Source: Takakia lepidozioides (lineage: Eukaryota; Streptophyta; Takakiopsida; Takakiales; Takakiaceae). From it: 64,000 nucleotides of DNA. The position numbers were made by a program, and so were the translations under genes. The stretch lies in the NCBI GenBank assembly GCA_030704615.1, contig CM060733.1, positions 32,984,001-33,048,000 of the forward strand. The letters are read 5' to 3'. Every line of letters begins with the position of its first letter. Positions within the stretch are counted from its first letter, which is position 1. The notes beneath the pieces were generated by a model. That model was not told the DNA's origin. It saw only the letters and a program-made list of their open reading frames with translations, and did no database searches. Below, piece by piece: positions 45,661 to 57,543 of the stretch.

Positions 45661-46857
45661 ATCTAGCAAAGGTAATAAGTAATCCTTCACTTGGTCCTCT
45701 GTCTTATTGGTTATGGGCTTTTAGTAATCATTACATATATCATTTACATTGTCGACACCACTTTCACAAAGTAACCTCGCGCGATCGCGTGTGTTGCAGG
45801 AAACTCAGAGACTCCCGATTTGGTTTTTTGTCTCAAGTCTCAATTGGATGTCGTAATGCATTTTTTTTGAGTTGAAAATGTATTTGGAAATACCTAAAGT
45901 TTTTTGGGTCAATCACATAAACTATGGGCTCTTTTGGATGGTCAGACGTTGTTATCTTTCTCAAAAAAGTGTGGTGTCCTGACACACAAACACATGTTGC
46001 TGTTACTGAGTGTCAATGGACTTTCTTTCTTTGCTACGGCCACCTCCTATCGGAGGTGAGTTGTTTAAACAGAGTTCCTTAAGGAAGTAACAATTCAGGT
46101 GCCGCAAACCATTTGTAGTTCCAAGACCTGGATTGCTGGAGTTTCTGTCTTCGACTTGCCATTGACTCCGTTTCATGTAGCGATTGGTCTTGCTCTGAGA
46201 GGGATACTGTATTCAAGATGTTAGAGTGTTCGTTCCTCCGGAAATTATGACACAATTTCGTTTCATATGGTCTGCCGAGCAGTGCCACAGATACAGCTGC
46301 ATATTAAGCTGGACTGAATAGGGTCTTATTAAGATATTAAGAGTATTCTCGTAAAATTTAGTGAAGAATTTGCTAGGCAGGGCAAAATTCTACTGGTAAC
46401 GATGACCCTTCCAAGGCACTCCGAAACCCAGTGAATATTGGGTCTTCCCCATCACTCAAGGAACAATCATTTGGAGGATTTTGTTGACCTCACCAAAGCT
46501 TTGTGGCTTTTTCTCTCTGGCTGATTGGAGCCCAGTCTGTTGTTGATTACGTCGGCAAGAACTCCTGCAATCTTTTCCTGCCCTCCCGATAGGTCGAAAT
46601 CACGTCTACTGGTCTGGTTTGGAAGATTTATTGATGCTTCTGTTTGGCAGCCCCACTAAAAAAGATCCCGATTATCTGGGTACGTAGTTTATCATTGCTC
46701 TATTTGGGTGTAGTCCATCAACTTTACTTCAACTTGCATTTGTACTTTTTTCGTTTGTTGACTTCACATGACTTTTGTGAGATCAATGATATTTCAATGA
46801 TCTTTGTCTTTTCTTTAACAATTCCCTTCTGTTCTGCCTCCACACAGTTATATTCCA

Positions 46858-47121
46858 GTGTCCCACAATCAAATTCGACAGGAGAAGAAAGAGGAACGGC
46901 AGCGTAAGGCTGAGCGGCGGGACCGCGAGGCTTTACATTTGTCAAGGTCATCAAGTACAGCTACCGGTGAGGTGTCTGGTCATATCTTACATCAATCTCC
47001 CATTGTATCCATCTCCTCGGGTGCACAGAATTCCGCCATCAGTGGTAACCGACGGCGATCTCGAACATATGCGTTGAGTGTGAGCCGTTTGGGAAGCAAC
47101 TCTGTGTTATTGATGAATTAA
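46858..47121 (+). other. Basic, charged coding-like exon of unknown function
   Basis: Reads HNQIRQEKKEERQRKAERRD then LSRSSSTATGEVSGHILHQS and ends SVSRLGSNSVLLMN. The charged N-terminal helix and serine-rich middle suggest a disordered nuclear protein, but nothing more can be said. Its place in the palindrome block suggests it belongs with the other decayed genes there. Confidence 0.3.
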
Positions 47122-48375
47122 ACTATGGCCGGCCTGTTCATTACACACATACGTTATTTAACTCTGTCAATGTTATGCCAGATCCTTTCGGCTGTAATGT
47201 TAGTCATCGAAGTTTGAGAGAAATCACGCGTGATCACGCGTGGTTCTTTCATATATCCTCTTGTGGAGCTATCATGGATCAGTAGTGCCATCAGATGTAT
47301 CAAAACAAGTTGACTTCATTGTCAGTTTAAGCAATAACAGATCAGGCTGGAGGCTGGAGGTTGGAGGAGAAGAAATTTTCCGATGTTTTTCATATTACGA
47401 TGGGGAACAACTGACACGATCATCGTCTATGACTGAATTCGGGTTCCTATCTCATAATTCAAGCTCCCACGATGGTCATCTCATTTATTCCTGAGCGGAT
47501 TGTGAAGCTCTGTTAAAATCTCTCTTCAAATGGATTGAAGTAATTTTGGCGGCTTCGAAATTCCTTCCCTGACCAACTGATGGCCACCTTGTGGTTGATT
47601 GAAATCTGGATGCACTCGGCTCGTTGTGGTTCTCACTGGTGGTAGAGGCAGAGATCTGTCGCGTGATCACTCGTGGTTCGAAAAGCGGACTTCAGCATCG
47701 TCCTGGTTCTCCAGCCGACTGCCAAAGTGTTATATTACCTCAACAGTGCAACATGTGATTGGTCGGAGTGATGTTTTTCTATGCTCACGAATTCAACAAC
47801 GAAAATGCTGTCATTTGAAGATGTGATGATACTGCAGGCATAGGGAGTTACTTCATGTCAGTTACAGCGAGGGAACTCAAGGTATTTGGATAATCCGTCC
47901 CGGAATATTCCACACCATCATCCTGGATGATTCATTGATGTGTTTTAGAACACGCACTCAAATCATCGAGGCTGATGGTGTCACTTGTTCCCTGGCGGAT
48001 TGTTCAAGTATCTTATAATCCTAGTCTTTAAGTTGTTTGAAGTCATTCTCCCTGCTTGCATAATCCGATCTCCAACAATTGACAACATCCTCGTGGTGTT
48101 TTATTTGGTTCCTATATCCTTCGTTTGGAGATCCATTATTCTTTTGAGGAACACCAACGATTAACATCGCGCGATCACGCGTGCTTTTCTAAGAGCTAAC
48201 ATGTTCTGATGTCCATCATTGCACACCAAAATGGTGTTACGAGGAGGCAGAATGTCAGCAATTGAACGTCAATCTCCAGCGACATTCTCGTCGTTTTCAT
48301 GTGGACTGGACGCCAAAGGAGGAACACCGTCTCTAACAATCTGTGCAAACAATCTCAACAATCATATGTACTTCA

Positions 48376-48806
48376 AGGTGCTTGATACTGCGTATGTTCA
48401 TGTAGCTGATTTCTATAGGAGTTTTTTTGCTATTCCCATTCCAACAACATCAGGTCCACTGAGACTGCCATATTCCGAAATCGGAATCAGGCACCACCTA
48501 CATGAAACCATCAGCTAAGAATGAAATCTCCAATTCATTCAATCACAGCCCGGAGAAATATCTCAAGCTGTTGGGCAACTACTTGTGGGCTAGGGTGTTT
48601 CTCTGGAGTCGCATACAATGAATCAAAGATCTAGTTGTGAGCTGACATGCAGCTGATGGTTTTATATTGGTCAATGATGGTGGGCCGTGGCTGATACGGG
48701 AGTCTGAATATGACAGTCTCTGGGGACCTGATACTGTTCGCATGGGAATAGCAAAACGACTACTATACAATTCAGATACAGGAACAACAATAGCATCAAA
48801 CACCTA
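48376..48806. repeat. Imperfect inverted repeat, ~120-base arms
   Basis: The + arm (48376-48495) encodes ADFYRSFFAIPIPTTSGPLR. The minus-strand arm (48806-48686) encodes SELYSSRFAIPMRTVSGPQR. The DNA also matches, starting AGGTGCTTGATACT and AGGTGTTTGATGCT. About 190 bases separate the arms. Both arms hold the same coding-like segment in opposite directions. Confidence 0.75.
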
Positions 48807-48946
48807 GCAGTAAATATGATTTTTGACATTGCTTGTGACAGCTCCAATCAGTTAGTTGGTGGTTAGTCAGTTGGAGATTATTTAATTGGTGATCAGTTTA
48901 CGAGTGCTTTACAGTAAATCGTCAGAAGTACCATAGCCCGTCACAG

Positions 48947-49207
48947 ATGAACCTCGACTGGTCACCCGACACTATTTCCTTGAAGATTTTGCAGAAAACG
49001 TCACTCTCTCCATCAACGTACTCGCCACCAAGCCACTCTCCAGAAGCATACGAGCAGCATACTTATTCCCCAATTGGATACTTTCAGCATCTTACTCCAG
49101 GGTCAGTTACTTGGACATTATGTTTTGAAGAACATACGAGTAATTCATCATCTTCGCGATTCACTGAAAGTATGCAAGACCACCAATTCTTCGAGAAGTA
49201 CAGCTGA
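48947..49207 (+). CDS. Small ORF with YSP module related to the CTD-like ORF
   Basis: The frame reads SPSTYSPPSHSPEAYEQHTY then SPIGYFQHLTPGSVTWTLCF. The YSPIGYF..LTPGS module is the same as those around the heptads at 38.1-38.5 kb (YSPIGYF...PPGS, YSPIEYF...RPGL). Only one or two heptad-like units remain here. It may be a diverged second copy or an exon of the same type of gene. Confidence 0.4.
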   Translation: MNLDWSPDTISLKILQKTSLSPSTYSPPSHSPEAYEQHTYSPIGYFQHLTPGSVTWTLCFEEHTSNSSSSRFTESMQDHQFFEKYS

Positions 49208-49804
49208 ACTTCGGTCGCACAAAACATTGTTGGTTGGCGTAATATTGGAGGATATTTTTTGTGAGATCATCACCATATCAACGATTCTCGAGACAACATT
49301 TCATGTACTTCTTCCATCAACCTTCGGAACAACGGAAGAATACAGATTTGAAAATGGTCCCTCCAACCTTGTCAAAATATCGTGATTTTGGGAAATGACT
49401 TTCCTCAAAATATTCTCATCATAAGTACGTCGGCCGACATCGTCTTATGCTAACGGAGTTCAGCCTCCTTTTAGAAGTTGATACTCTCATTGACATGGTT
49501 TACGTTACTTGTATTGGTCCATGCCGCATGGGGCGAGACTTACTCAAATTGACATGGTTCTGAAATAAAACAAGGTTGTTTACCATCAATGTCTCCCCAT
49601 TGTCTTTCATTTCATTTCATGGTATTGTGTCATTGTGCCATGTTTTGCTTACATATTTGATTGATTTGTCTTGTACGTTACATAGTAACGGCCTTCGTAA
49701 TCTCAGTCGCGGTTACGAATATGACTGGTGCTCCAATCATCCATCAGGGCGCGGATCATGAGACGAGTTATCACCCGACACCCATTTTATTTATTTATTT
49801 ATTA

Positions 49805-49985
49805 ATGTAATGGAAACACCTGGGAGCCACAGCTCACAAATCAGGCCCTCTTAACCCCGCCATGTGGCGTTGGCATGGGACACCACCCAGGAACATACCA
49901 CACTTGTCAGTAGCAAGATTTGTCCCCATCATCATCTTGGTGGCACTCAGTGCACTTCACCAATTGAGCTACTGACTGTTGGTAT
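49805..49985 (-). mobile_element. tRNA-derived SINE
   Basis: On the minus strand, CAGTAGCTCAATTGGTGAAG is a good Pol III A box, and about 45 bases later GGGGACAAATCTTGCTAC is a degraded B box. The opposite end (ACACCTGGGAGCCACAGCTC on +) matches the SINE at 15 kb. An ATTT repeat just to the left (49785-49802) is its likely A/T-rich tail. Confidence 0.65.
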
Positions 49986-49989
49986 CTCA

Positions 49990-51090
49990 TTCAACTCTTA
50001 CTAAACGTCGAGTGAACAGTGGAATTTGCTTTATGAGCCAAATAGAAACTGCTTTTTCTCCTGAAGTTTATACATAATGTTTCTTTATTGTTCATATTAT
50101 ATTTTAATAGACAAACAATTATTTATATCTTTACATTTATATTTAAAATGATATATTTAAATTCATTTAAATGATTTAAAAAATACATATTCAGATATTT
50201 CTCCTTATTTCTGGACCAAACTTTAGTCCAAATTTACTTAAAATTGTGTTTAACATTACTCTCCTCCCTCCAGTTTATTGTCATGTGGTCAAGTGCAATC
50301 ACACTAAAGCTCAGATAATCCAACCTGGACTGCTGCTTCTGCTGTGGAAGCAGCAGTGATTCAACTGAAAGATCTCTGCTTAAGATGATGTAATCATCAA
50401 GTCCATGGAGAGCAGGGTAACAAAACACACTAGCCCTATTACTATTGACAATCGATGGTTTGTACAAAGCCCAAATGTTTCATGACAATCTTTGCCACCG
50501 CCACTGCAGGGAATCCAGATGCCTTACTATGTCTAGAGGTGATACAAGAGGAAACTTACGGTCACTTCAACTGAATATCCATTAATAATACGCTGTATGA
50601 TGGCAGCATGTCTGACAGACTTACAAGAGCCCCCAGCAGAACAGAGGCAGTCGATATTCGGGGTTGATGTGGCTTAAACACGACTTCACGGCGGTGCTTC
50701 GGATCACCGATTCAAATTCGTTTTCATGAGGTGCATGGTCGCGTACGATTATCCACTATCAACAGGCTGCACTCTAGCCAGTAGTATGACTTGAAACCAA
50801 TCTGCCCGCGCTCGCCTCAGTTCTGCTGAGAAGTCAAAGCGAGTCTGAGTCCGCCTTAGCGAGTAACCTCCTTCTTTTCACCATTCTTGACCTTTTGTAC
50901 ACAGGGCAGATCTCAGACTATGGTCTGATGGAGATGGTGATAGACAACTAGTTGAGCAATTTCTTTGCTTTCAGTCTGAATCTGCCCTGTCTTTTGTCAG
51001 TCTGCCTTGTCTACCCTGCTCATTTGCTAACTCCTTTGGTGTGGAGGCAAGCCACGGCCACAGAATTAATTTTTTTTTCTAGTTTACTTT
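49990..51090. other. AT-rich spacer, no gene seen
   Basis: AT-rich sequence with ORFs below 90 codons and no motif. It ends at the CACTACAACAG terminus of the CACTA element. Confidence 0.4.
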
Positions 51091-51790
51091 CACTACAACA
51101 GATGAGCGTTTTTATGACTTCACATATGACTATTTTTTCAGTCTTATATGCGTTCATGACTACATCACTCTGTAGTGAAAAAAGCCCTGTCATAGCGACT
51201 AGTCTTTAGGACTGCGTTTTGCAAGTCATATCCATGACTGCTTGCGTGACAACCTGGAGTCCTGCTGCAGAGAGGGTTGCAGTCACAACTATATGACTAA
51301 TATATGACTACATTGTCTGTTGAGCACTGCCTACATGGAGAGGCTTCAGCGGGACACGTGCGCCACTGCGCAAGCGACACGTCATGCATTCGTCAGGGGA
51401 TCATATGACTATATGTCTGCAAAGTGATGCCTACATGGAGAGGCGACGGATGGACACGTGCGCCACTGCGAATTTGACATGTCACGACTTCTTGCCATGA
51501 TCATATGACTACATGTCTGCACAGTGATGCCTACATGGAGAGGCGCTAGCGAGACACGTGTGCTATGGCAGATTTCACACGTGGTGACTACATGACTCGC
51601 TCATATGACTACAGGGATGTCTACATGGAGAGTTGTTAGCGGGACACCTGTTGCACTTGAGATGTGACATGTGGCACACAGACAAAATATATGACTAGCA
51701 TATATGACTACGGATCTTTACACGTGGTGAAAATATGGATAAAGAATGTCGTGTCATATACTGCCACGTGTTCTGGTTTGAGCAAGAGTG
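51091..51790. repeat. Left subterminal repeats of the CACTA element
   Basis: Many copies of ATATGACTA(C/T) lie here in both orientations. A unit of about 100 bases containing CTACATGGAGAGGC and GACACGTG repeats four times in tandem, with starts at 51331, 51431, 51531 and 51621. Such arrays bind the TNPA-type protein in known CACTA elements. Confidence 0.75.
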
Positions 51791-52268
51791 ATGTCACGTG
51801 TCATCAAGATTGTTTTCCGAAATAGTTTATATTTTTAATGTTCATATTTTAATTTTTAGTTTTCATTTAATATTTAAAAGAACAGGGAGATTGCAGCCTT
51901 GGATTTTTTTTTAATGGTATTATTTTTAATATTATTATTTAAAATGAAAGTGAATTAAATGATTTAAAATCTTCATTACATGGTGAAATTCCAACATGAA
52001 AACAGAATGGATCCCTCCTGCATACTATCAACCACAAGGAGAATGAAAATAGTCAACTACAGGGCAATACAAGCCCTATAAATCACATTACAAAAATCCA
52101 AATGAGACCAATATCCCAATGGACACCTCAAAAGCCACAAGGTCAAAAAATCCATGCCTCAAAAGGCCCAGCCAAAAACAAGCAAGCCCACACATGGGCT
52201 GAATTGTTGTAGCTAGTATGTTCTAGTGCTATTAGAATCAAGAACTCTGTTAAACAGTGCAATACTGA

Positions 52269-55200
52269 CTATCCCTTCCGCAGCTCCATAAGTTTCAGTA
52301 ACTTTAGACTCCAAAGTGTTGTCTGGCCAACCACCTGCCCCAACTCGGTCTGTTTCCTAACACCATTCACATATGGTAGAGGGGTGTTACTGACACATGC
52401 CTCTTTGATGTACACACAGGCATAATCAAGGGGCACAGCAGGGTACCCGTAACCCACCACAGCACCTTGAAGAGCAACAATCAGCCCTACTCCACATTTC
52501 TTGCGTTTGGAGTTCACATCCAACAGCCGAACCTCGTCACCCACCCTGAACTGTGATCCCAACTCCACACAAAAAAGAACACGATGTGAAAACCCATGAC
52601 ATACACACGACTAGGACACTCAACATTTGCGAGTTAAAGAGAGCCCCAAGGTTGGAAAAAATATAACAGACAAGACAACGGCCTGGACTTACTCCATTTG
52701 CAGTCTCCAGTGGTGGTGAGACCTCTTTTGGGGGGCTACTCGCCGGGTCGACACTCTTGCCCCTCGTCTGTACCGGCTTGTCGACAATATCACCTTTGTT
52801 TGTCACAAGTTCCTGTGTCACAGACCAGAGATCAACCAGGAAAGCAATGAGCAAACAGGAATAGTGAATAGAAACAAAATCCAAGTATGAATCAAACAAA
52901 AAAAGCCAACATGAAAAGCTGCAAAGAAAACCTAGCATTAATCAAGCAACCGAGGAGAAGCATCCAGGAAAGCAATGCAATGAATGAACCCACAAAAATG
53001 TAGCCTCTGGAGCACTGTCAGAATGTTTGTACCTTCACAGTAGCAGTGTTGTATGGTTGTTGTCCGAAAACAGGCTGAGACTCCAAAAACTTGGGAATAC
53101 TGGCAGCTTTCGATGCCTTCCACAAGAAAGGCCACAACACCTCTGTTAGATACTCATCAGTTGGTGAATCTGGTTGCACCTTCCATGGCTCTGGAAAAAT
53201 CCCACTGAAGGGAGGATTGTTTGCCGCCTTTCTTGGTGTGTCGTCAACAAGAACAGTGTCCTCATAAGTCCATTCTGGCCAGTCTGCCCACACTGTAGAC
53301 AAGTTCTTGAAATATAATGGCTTTGAATCAGACCCCTTACGGCATGGGAGGACTGGATCCTCGTCACAGTGAAGGGCATCCCACTGGAAAACCAGGTTAG
53401 TGTGGGCTGCAAAAATATAGTCCACCATTGGGAAGAAGTTGCGAGCTTGGCAACAAGACCACACCGCCACCTCAAAGTGTTCAAAACACTTTTGCAAAAA
53501 GTCATAACAGCGTGGTCTCAAAACTACCATCTTCTTGCCACACATCTTCCCCACAAAACCTTTGGGAAGGGATGCAGGCCCATTAGCAGAATGAAAAGAT
53601 TCACATAACAGACCATTTAAGTCCAGAATTAGTAAATGCTTCCTCGTTGGTCCAGGAAGTAAACTGACATTTGGCTTCAACATGTGAGCAGGAGAAATTA
53701 AAGCAACCTGCTTGTTTGTTTTGTCCCCGTCTGCATCTTCCTCCCCATCTAAACTCCCACATACCTGCATACCAGAATCCGGTGTGCCCGGCGGCTCTGT
53801 CACCATTGCCCCTGGACTGCTACTGCCTTTGTACGTGGCAAGGGCTGAATTTCCACGTGTACCTCACAGCTGGCCTTCCCTGTATCCTGCTGCTGCTCGG
53901 TCAAATTCAAAAGATCATCAGTGACAGGAAGACATAAGGGCTTAGAGTGAGCACCAGTTACCGTCTGAAATTGGGATTCCAAACATTTTGATACTGTCAC
54001 AGCAGACGTATCCATCGTAGATGTCACTGGTCCTGCGCCTGGTAGATTAATCCCCAATCTGGTCACAATGGCTTTCTGGTACTCAATCATACTCTGCATC
54101 TGTAATTTTAATTCTGCCATGTCACGTCCTTGTGATTCCACCAGTTTGTCCAAGCCATCCATCCTGCCAACTACTGTAGAATATGCGAGACTTCCCTCCT
54201 GCCAATCCATGAAAACTTGCCCAAGTATGAATCAAACCAAAAAAACCTAGCATGAACAACCATTGGAAAGAAAACCCAGGCCAAAAGCCGTGAAAAAAAC
54301 CCTAGCAACCTATGATGCAGCAACCACTCTAGCAAACGTGGAAAACACACTTACCCGCCTGTCACTCCCAGCTGACAACCGTGACACTGAACCCTCTTGA
54401 ATTTCATATAATGTAGGAGGGCACCCTGATAGTGTTTCCTACAAATTAATCCATGCCACAAACAAACCCATGCCACAAGTCAGTAAGCAATGTGAGGGCT
54501 GACTATATACACATAGCAATTCAATGAGGAACAAAATACAGAGTCGTGATGATGCCACTTACCAAGCGTGCTTCCACCATTGCCTTCCCACCACGGCCAG
54601 TCTTGGTAGGATTCAGAATTGCACCATTTGCCTTCTTCATGTTGCCCGACACTTTGTGGAACACCTCTGTCTGCCAGTAACTTACAAGCTTGTTCCATAC
54701 CTCGTCAGATACAGTAATGGGTTTCCCCTTACCACCCAACCACGCAGTGTGTGCTTCATAACGCTGGCTCTTCATTATTCTGCCAATTGTTTGTTTTAGG
54801 TGGAAGTCTTTTAACTCGTGTGGCGTATATGAAAATAGCTTAGCCAGGTGATCTCTGATTTCGTATACAACTTCATCAGGTTGGTTGTTGATGGCAAGGG
54901 AACAATCTAGCTTGCGATAAGCCTGTCCTTTAAGGGCAGCGTGCCATACATTCCGGGTCTGACCATACGGGGCTCCTTTGAGGTTCGTCAAAATCACCGT
55001 GGGAGGAAGACCTGCAGCTATTCTCTCTTCCTTGACCTTGGCAGCTTCAATTTTGGCTGAGCTATTAGCCCTCCTTAAAGCATTGGTTCTATCATTCTTT
55101 GAAACGGCACCCTCCCCTCCTTCAGAGACCTCCGTGCGCTCAGGAGAATTCAAAGCAGGATCCTGCCAAGTAGGGACTGGTGGCCATGGCTGTTGGCCAG

Positions 55201-56840
55201 AAGGCCGAGGACCATACTGGCCATACTGTCCATAAGCAGGAGGATATTCCGGTGGCCTGCCACCCCCATAGCTATTAGGGGGTGGCAAATATGGTGGAGG
55301 AGGATACTGGCCATACTGCCCATATGGAGGAGCACCATATTGACCCTGACCATACTGAGTGCCAGACTGTGGGTACTGAGGCATACCATAATAAGGTGGG
55401 GGTACTGGTGGCACAGAACCCACAACGTTGGGAGAGTTAGGGCCACCTCCTGCGTTCTTGTGGGCGCCATCTCCATTGCTAGCAGCAGGGATCGTGGATC
55501 CAGTGCGCTTGTGCTTGCCCTGAAAAGAAATTCCCCCAGTACAATGTGGGTGATTACACATACATATAGGCAGCAAGCAGCAAATCCTTGAATTCAGGCA
55601 AAACAAACTGGAAGCACATATCATTTGTAAAGACAAGATTACCCAAAACTCAGTATGATCTTGGGCAGTAAATCTCCCAAATTTGATTGGCCCCAATGAT
55701 GTCCTCCCAGTACATTTTTGAGCCCTCTTAGGTATGGGGTGTTCCTGAAATCCATAGCAAGAATTCAAATGGACAAACCTGATGGGTCCATGAGAAGTAT
55801 CCCTCCAAGTTTTACTGATATTCTGGGTGCATAAGTAACCCAAGTATCTCTATAAGTAGCCATTGTAGCTTAGTACCAGGACGTTGGTTTCATGGGGCAA
55901 AGAATTTGAACACACCTGAAGTCTACATTGGCCTGACATCATGCCTTTGGCACTTCAACTTGTCTAGTGGAAATCATTTGTGATTGTGCCTTGGCTGACC
56001 CCTGCATTGTCCAACTTCCCTGTCTTGACAGACATACCCTATCTCTTCGTGATTTTACCAAAAACATACATAATTAGAATCATGGTCATTGTGAAGAACT
56101 ATAACTCACAGACGGAGAAGGTGTTCGTAGTGTAGATGATGGGCGTTTTTGTCCTGCGACATGAGCATGGGCATGTTCTCCTCGGCTTGCCGTGGCATCC
56201 GCCGACGACGCACTCGCCTCGCACTGGCGTGGGAGGAGTGGATCGTCCTCATCGTCCTCAGAAGAGCCCTCATGCAGAATCGTAGTCTTCATCGTCTTCA
56301 GTCTGGCACTTTGCCTTGCAGGACCTTGATCCCTACCTTTTTCCTTCGGAGCGCGTGGCTTGCGAGGGCGATTCGCTCCCGCAAGCCTGCACAAACACCT
56401 CCATGACCTCCCTCTCAAACAATCACAAACAAATGTAAGCATACATACCCTAATACTCTTAAGCCTACGCTGAACCACAGCCGCACCCTACCAGGACGTA
56501 ATGCCTGCCCACGAATGACGGCGGACATCTCCCGCCTAATGACACACCCTCCTCAAACCTAATCGTCACTCACTGCATGTTGTTTGCCTCTCTGTTTGTA
56601 CAAGTCGCAGCTACTCGCCCCCATTTGTGCTATGAAGCTTATGATCGCTGTAGGAAGGTTAGAGGATAAGGCAAATCGCAAGTTTAGTGGGTGGGTATCC
56701 AAAGTCAGGAACTAAACTCACCCATCTATCGACTGCTTGAACGTTGCTTCCACCTCCTTTATGGCAGCAATCCGGCGCTCTCGGAACTTCTCGTACTCAG
56801 TGAGAGGGACTGTCACTTCGAAGACCTTCCGCTTCACCAT
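52269..56840 (-). CDS. TNPA-like protein fused to a NIF/FCP1-like phosphatase domain (CACTA second gene)
   Basis: Eight exons: 56840-56722, 56386-56110, 55519-54563, 54438-54355, 54198 to about 53810, to 53033, 52812-52693 and 52562-52269. Phases fit everywhere except near 53810-53860, where a short intron or indel is needed. The start is MVKRKVFEVTVPLTEYEKF. Then come a basic/acidic disordered part, a GQYGQYPPPPY-rich low-complexity tract, and a Transposase_24-like domain (WNKLVSYWQTEVFHKVSGNM, KANGAI, GRGGKAMVEARL). A coiled coil follows (VVGRMDGLDKLVESQGRDMA). The NIF/FCP1 HAD domain reads KHLLILDLNGLLCESFHSA, FEHFEVAVWSCCQARNF and DTVLVDDTPRKAANNP. Motif I is DLNG rather than DxDx(T/V), so the second acid is missing and catalysis is doubtful. 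The C-terminus (RVGDEVRLLDVNSKRKKCGV ... WSLKLLKLM) resembles TNPA C-termini. Confidence 0.65.
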
Positions 56841-57543
56841 GGACACTCAGAAACGATACTTATAGTATACTATAGATATAGAAATAGCACATTGGCAGCT
56901 GGTGCAAAACTAGAGACAATGCACTGTGCGTAGCATGCAAAGAGGGAAGGGGTGACGTTCAAAGCATGTAGCGAACGGATGCGTAGGCGTAGAATAGATG
57001 ACCGTCTATGGCGAATGGAAGAAGCTTATGCCACAAGGAATGGGCATACAAAAATGCTATGCAACTGCGATGAGTGTCATGGAGGAAAAGTACTCTTGTT
57101 GGAAACAGTGAGGAATCATTACATGATACACGGGAGGGATCCTCTTCTCCAACGCTGTTCTCTTCCGGTAAGATCGCCACTTTCCCTTCAGCACTTTAGT
57201 TTGAATTTTGAATGCAACGATCCTCTTCTCCACATGTCGACATTTCGTTGGGTGATTGTAGTCAAGAAGTCATAAGATACAGACGTGAGTATGACTACGC
57301 CACTTCCGTTATCACTTTAATTAATGCACATGTCGTGTTTTCATTGGTCATGTGTAGTCATGTAGTCATATATGACTAAGTAAGTGACTGCAACTATGAC
57401 TTCAATGGTTACAAATGTCGTGTTTTGATTGGGTGTATATTCATAAGATACATACGTAAATATGACTGCATCACTGCAACGTCACCGTGCCTCCTATGTC
57501 ATAATATGAACAAGTGTCACATCGTTGTTGGTCCACTCACAAG
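56841..57543. promoter_or_regulatory. Divergent promoter region of the CACTA genes
   Basis: It separates the ATG of the leftward TNPA-like gene (56840) from the ATG of the rightward transposase (57544). At 57260-57480 it has copies of GTAGTCAT, ATATGACTA and TATGACTGCATCACTGCA, the same words found at the element ends. ATAAGATACA(G/T)ACGT is repeated at 57275 and 57447. Binding of an element-encoded protein here could autoregulate both genes; this is inference. Confidence 0.45.

Larger units (their letters stand above)
37441..48190. repeat. Dispersed GATC-centred palindrome family, 13 copies
   Basis: The consensus is AACC-N-CGCGCGATCGCGCG-N-GGTTCT, itself a near-perfect dyad. Copies lie at about 37441, 37614, 37825, 39872, 39962, 40049, 41771, 42795, 44808, 45773, 47223, 47658 and 48162. 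The copy at 37618-37631 is a perfect 14-bp palindrome; 44808-44825 (GGAACCACGCGTGGTTCC) is perfect over 18 bp with a shortened core. Three copies sit in one intron (39853-40114) and one in the intron 41706-41823. I saw none elsewhere in the window. Confidence 0.85.

Noticed and set aside
37441-48190. A CRISPR array
   Set aside because: The palindromes are 24 bp with irregular spacing of 0.1-2.5 kb in spliced eukaryotic DNA; this is not a repeat-spacer array.
37900-49400. An integrated giant virus or Maverick/Polinton
   Set aside because: I see no capsid, packaging ATPase, protein-primed polymerase or retroviral-type integrase in the block, and its genes have introns.
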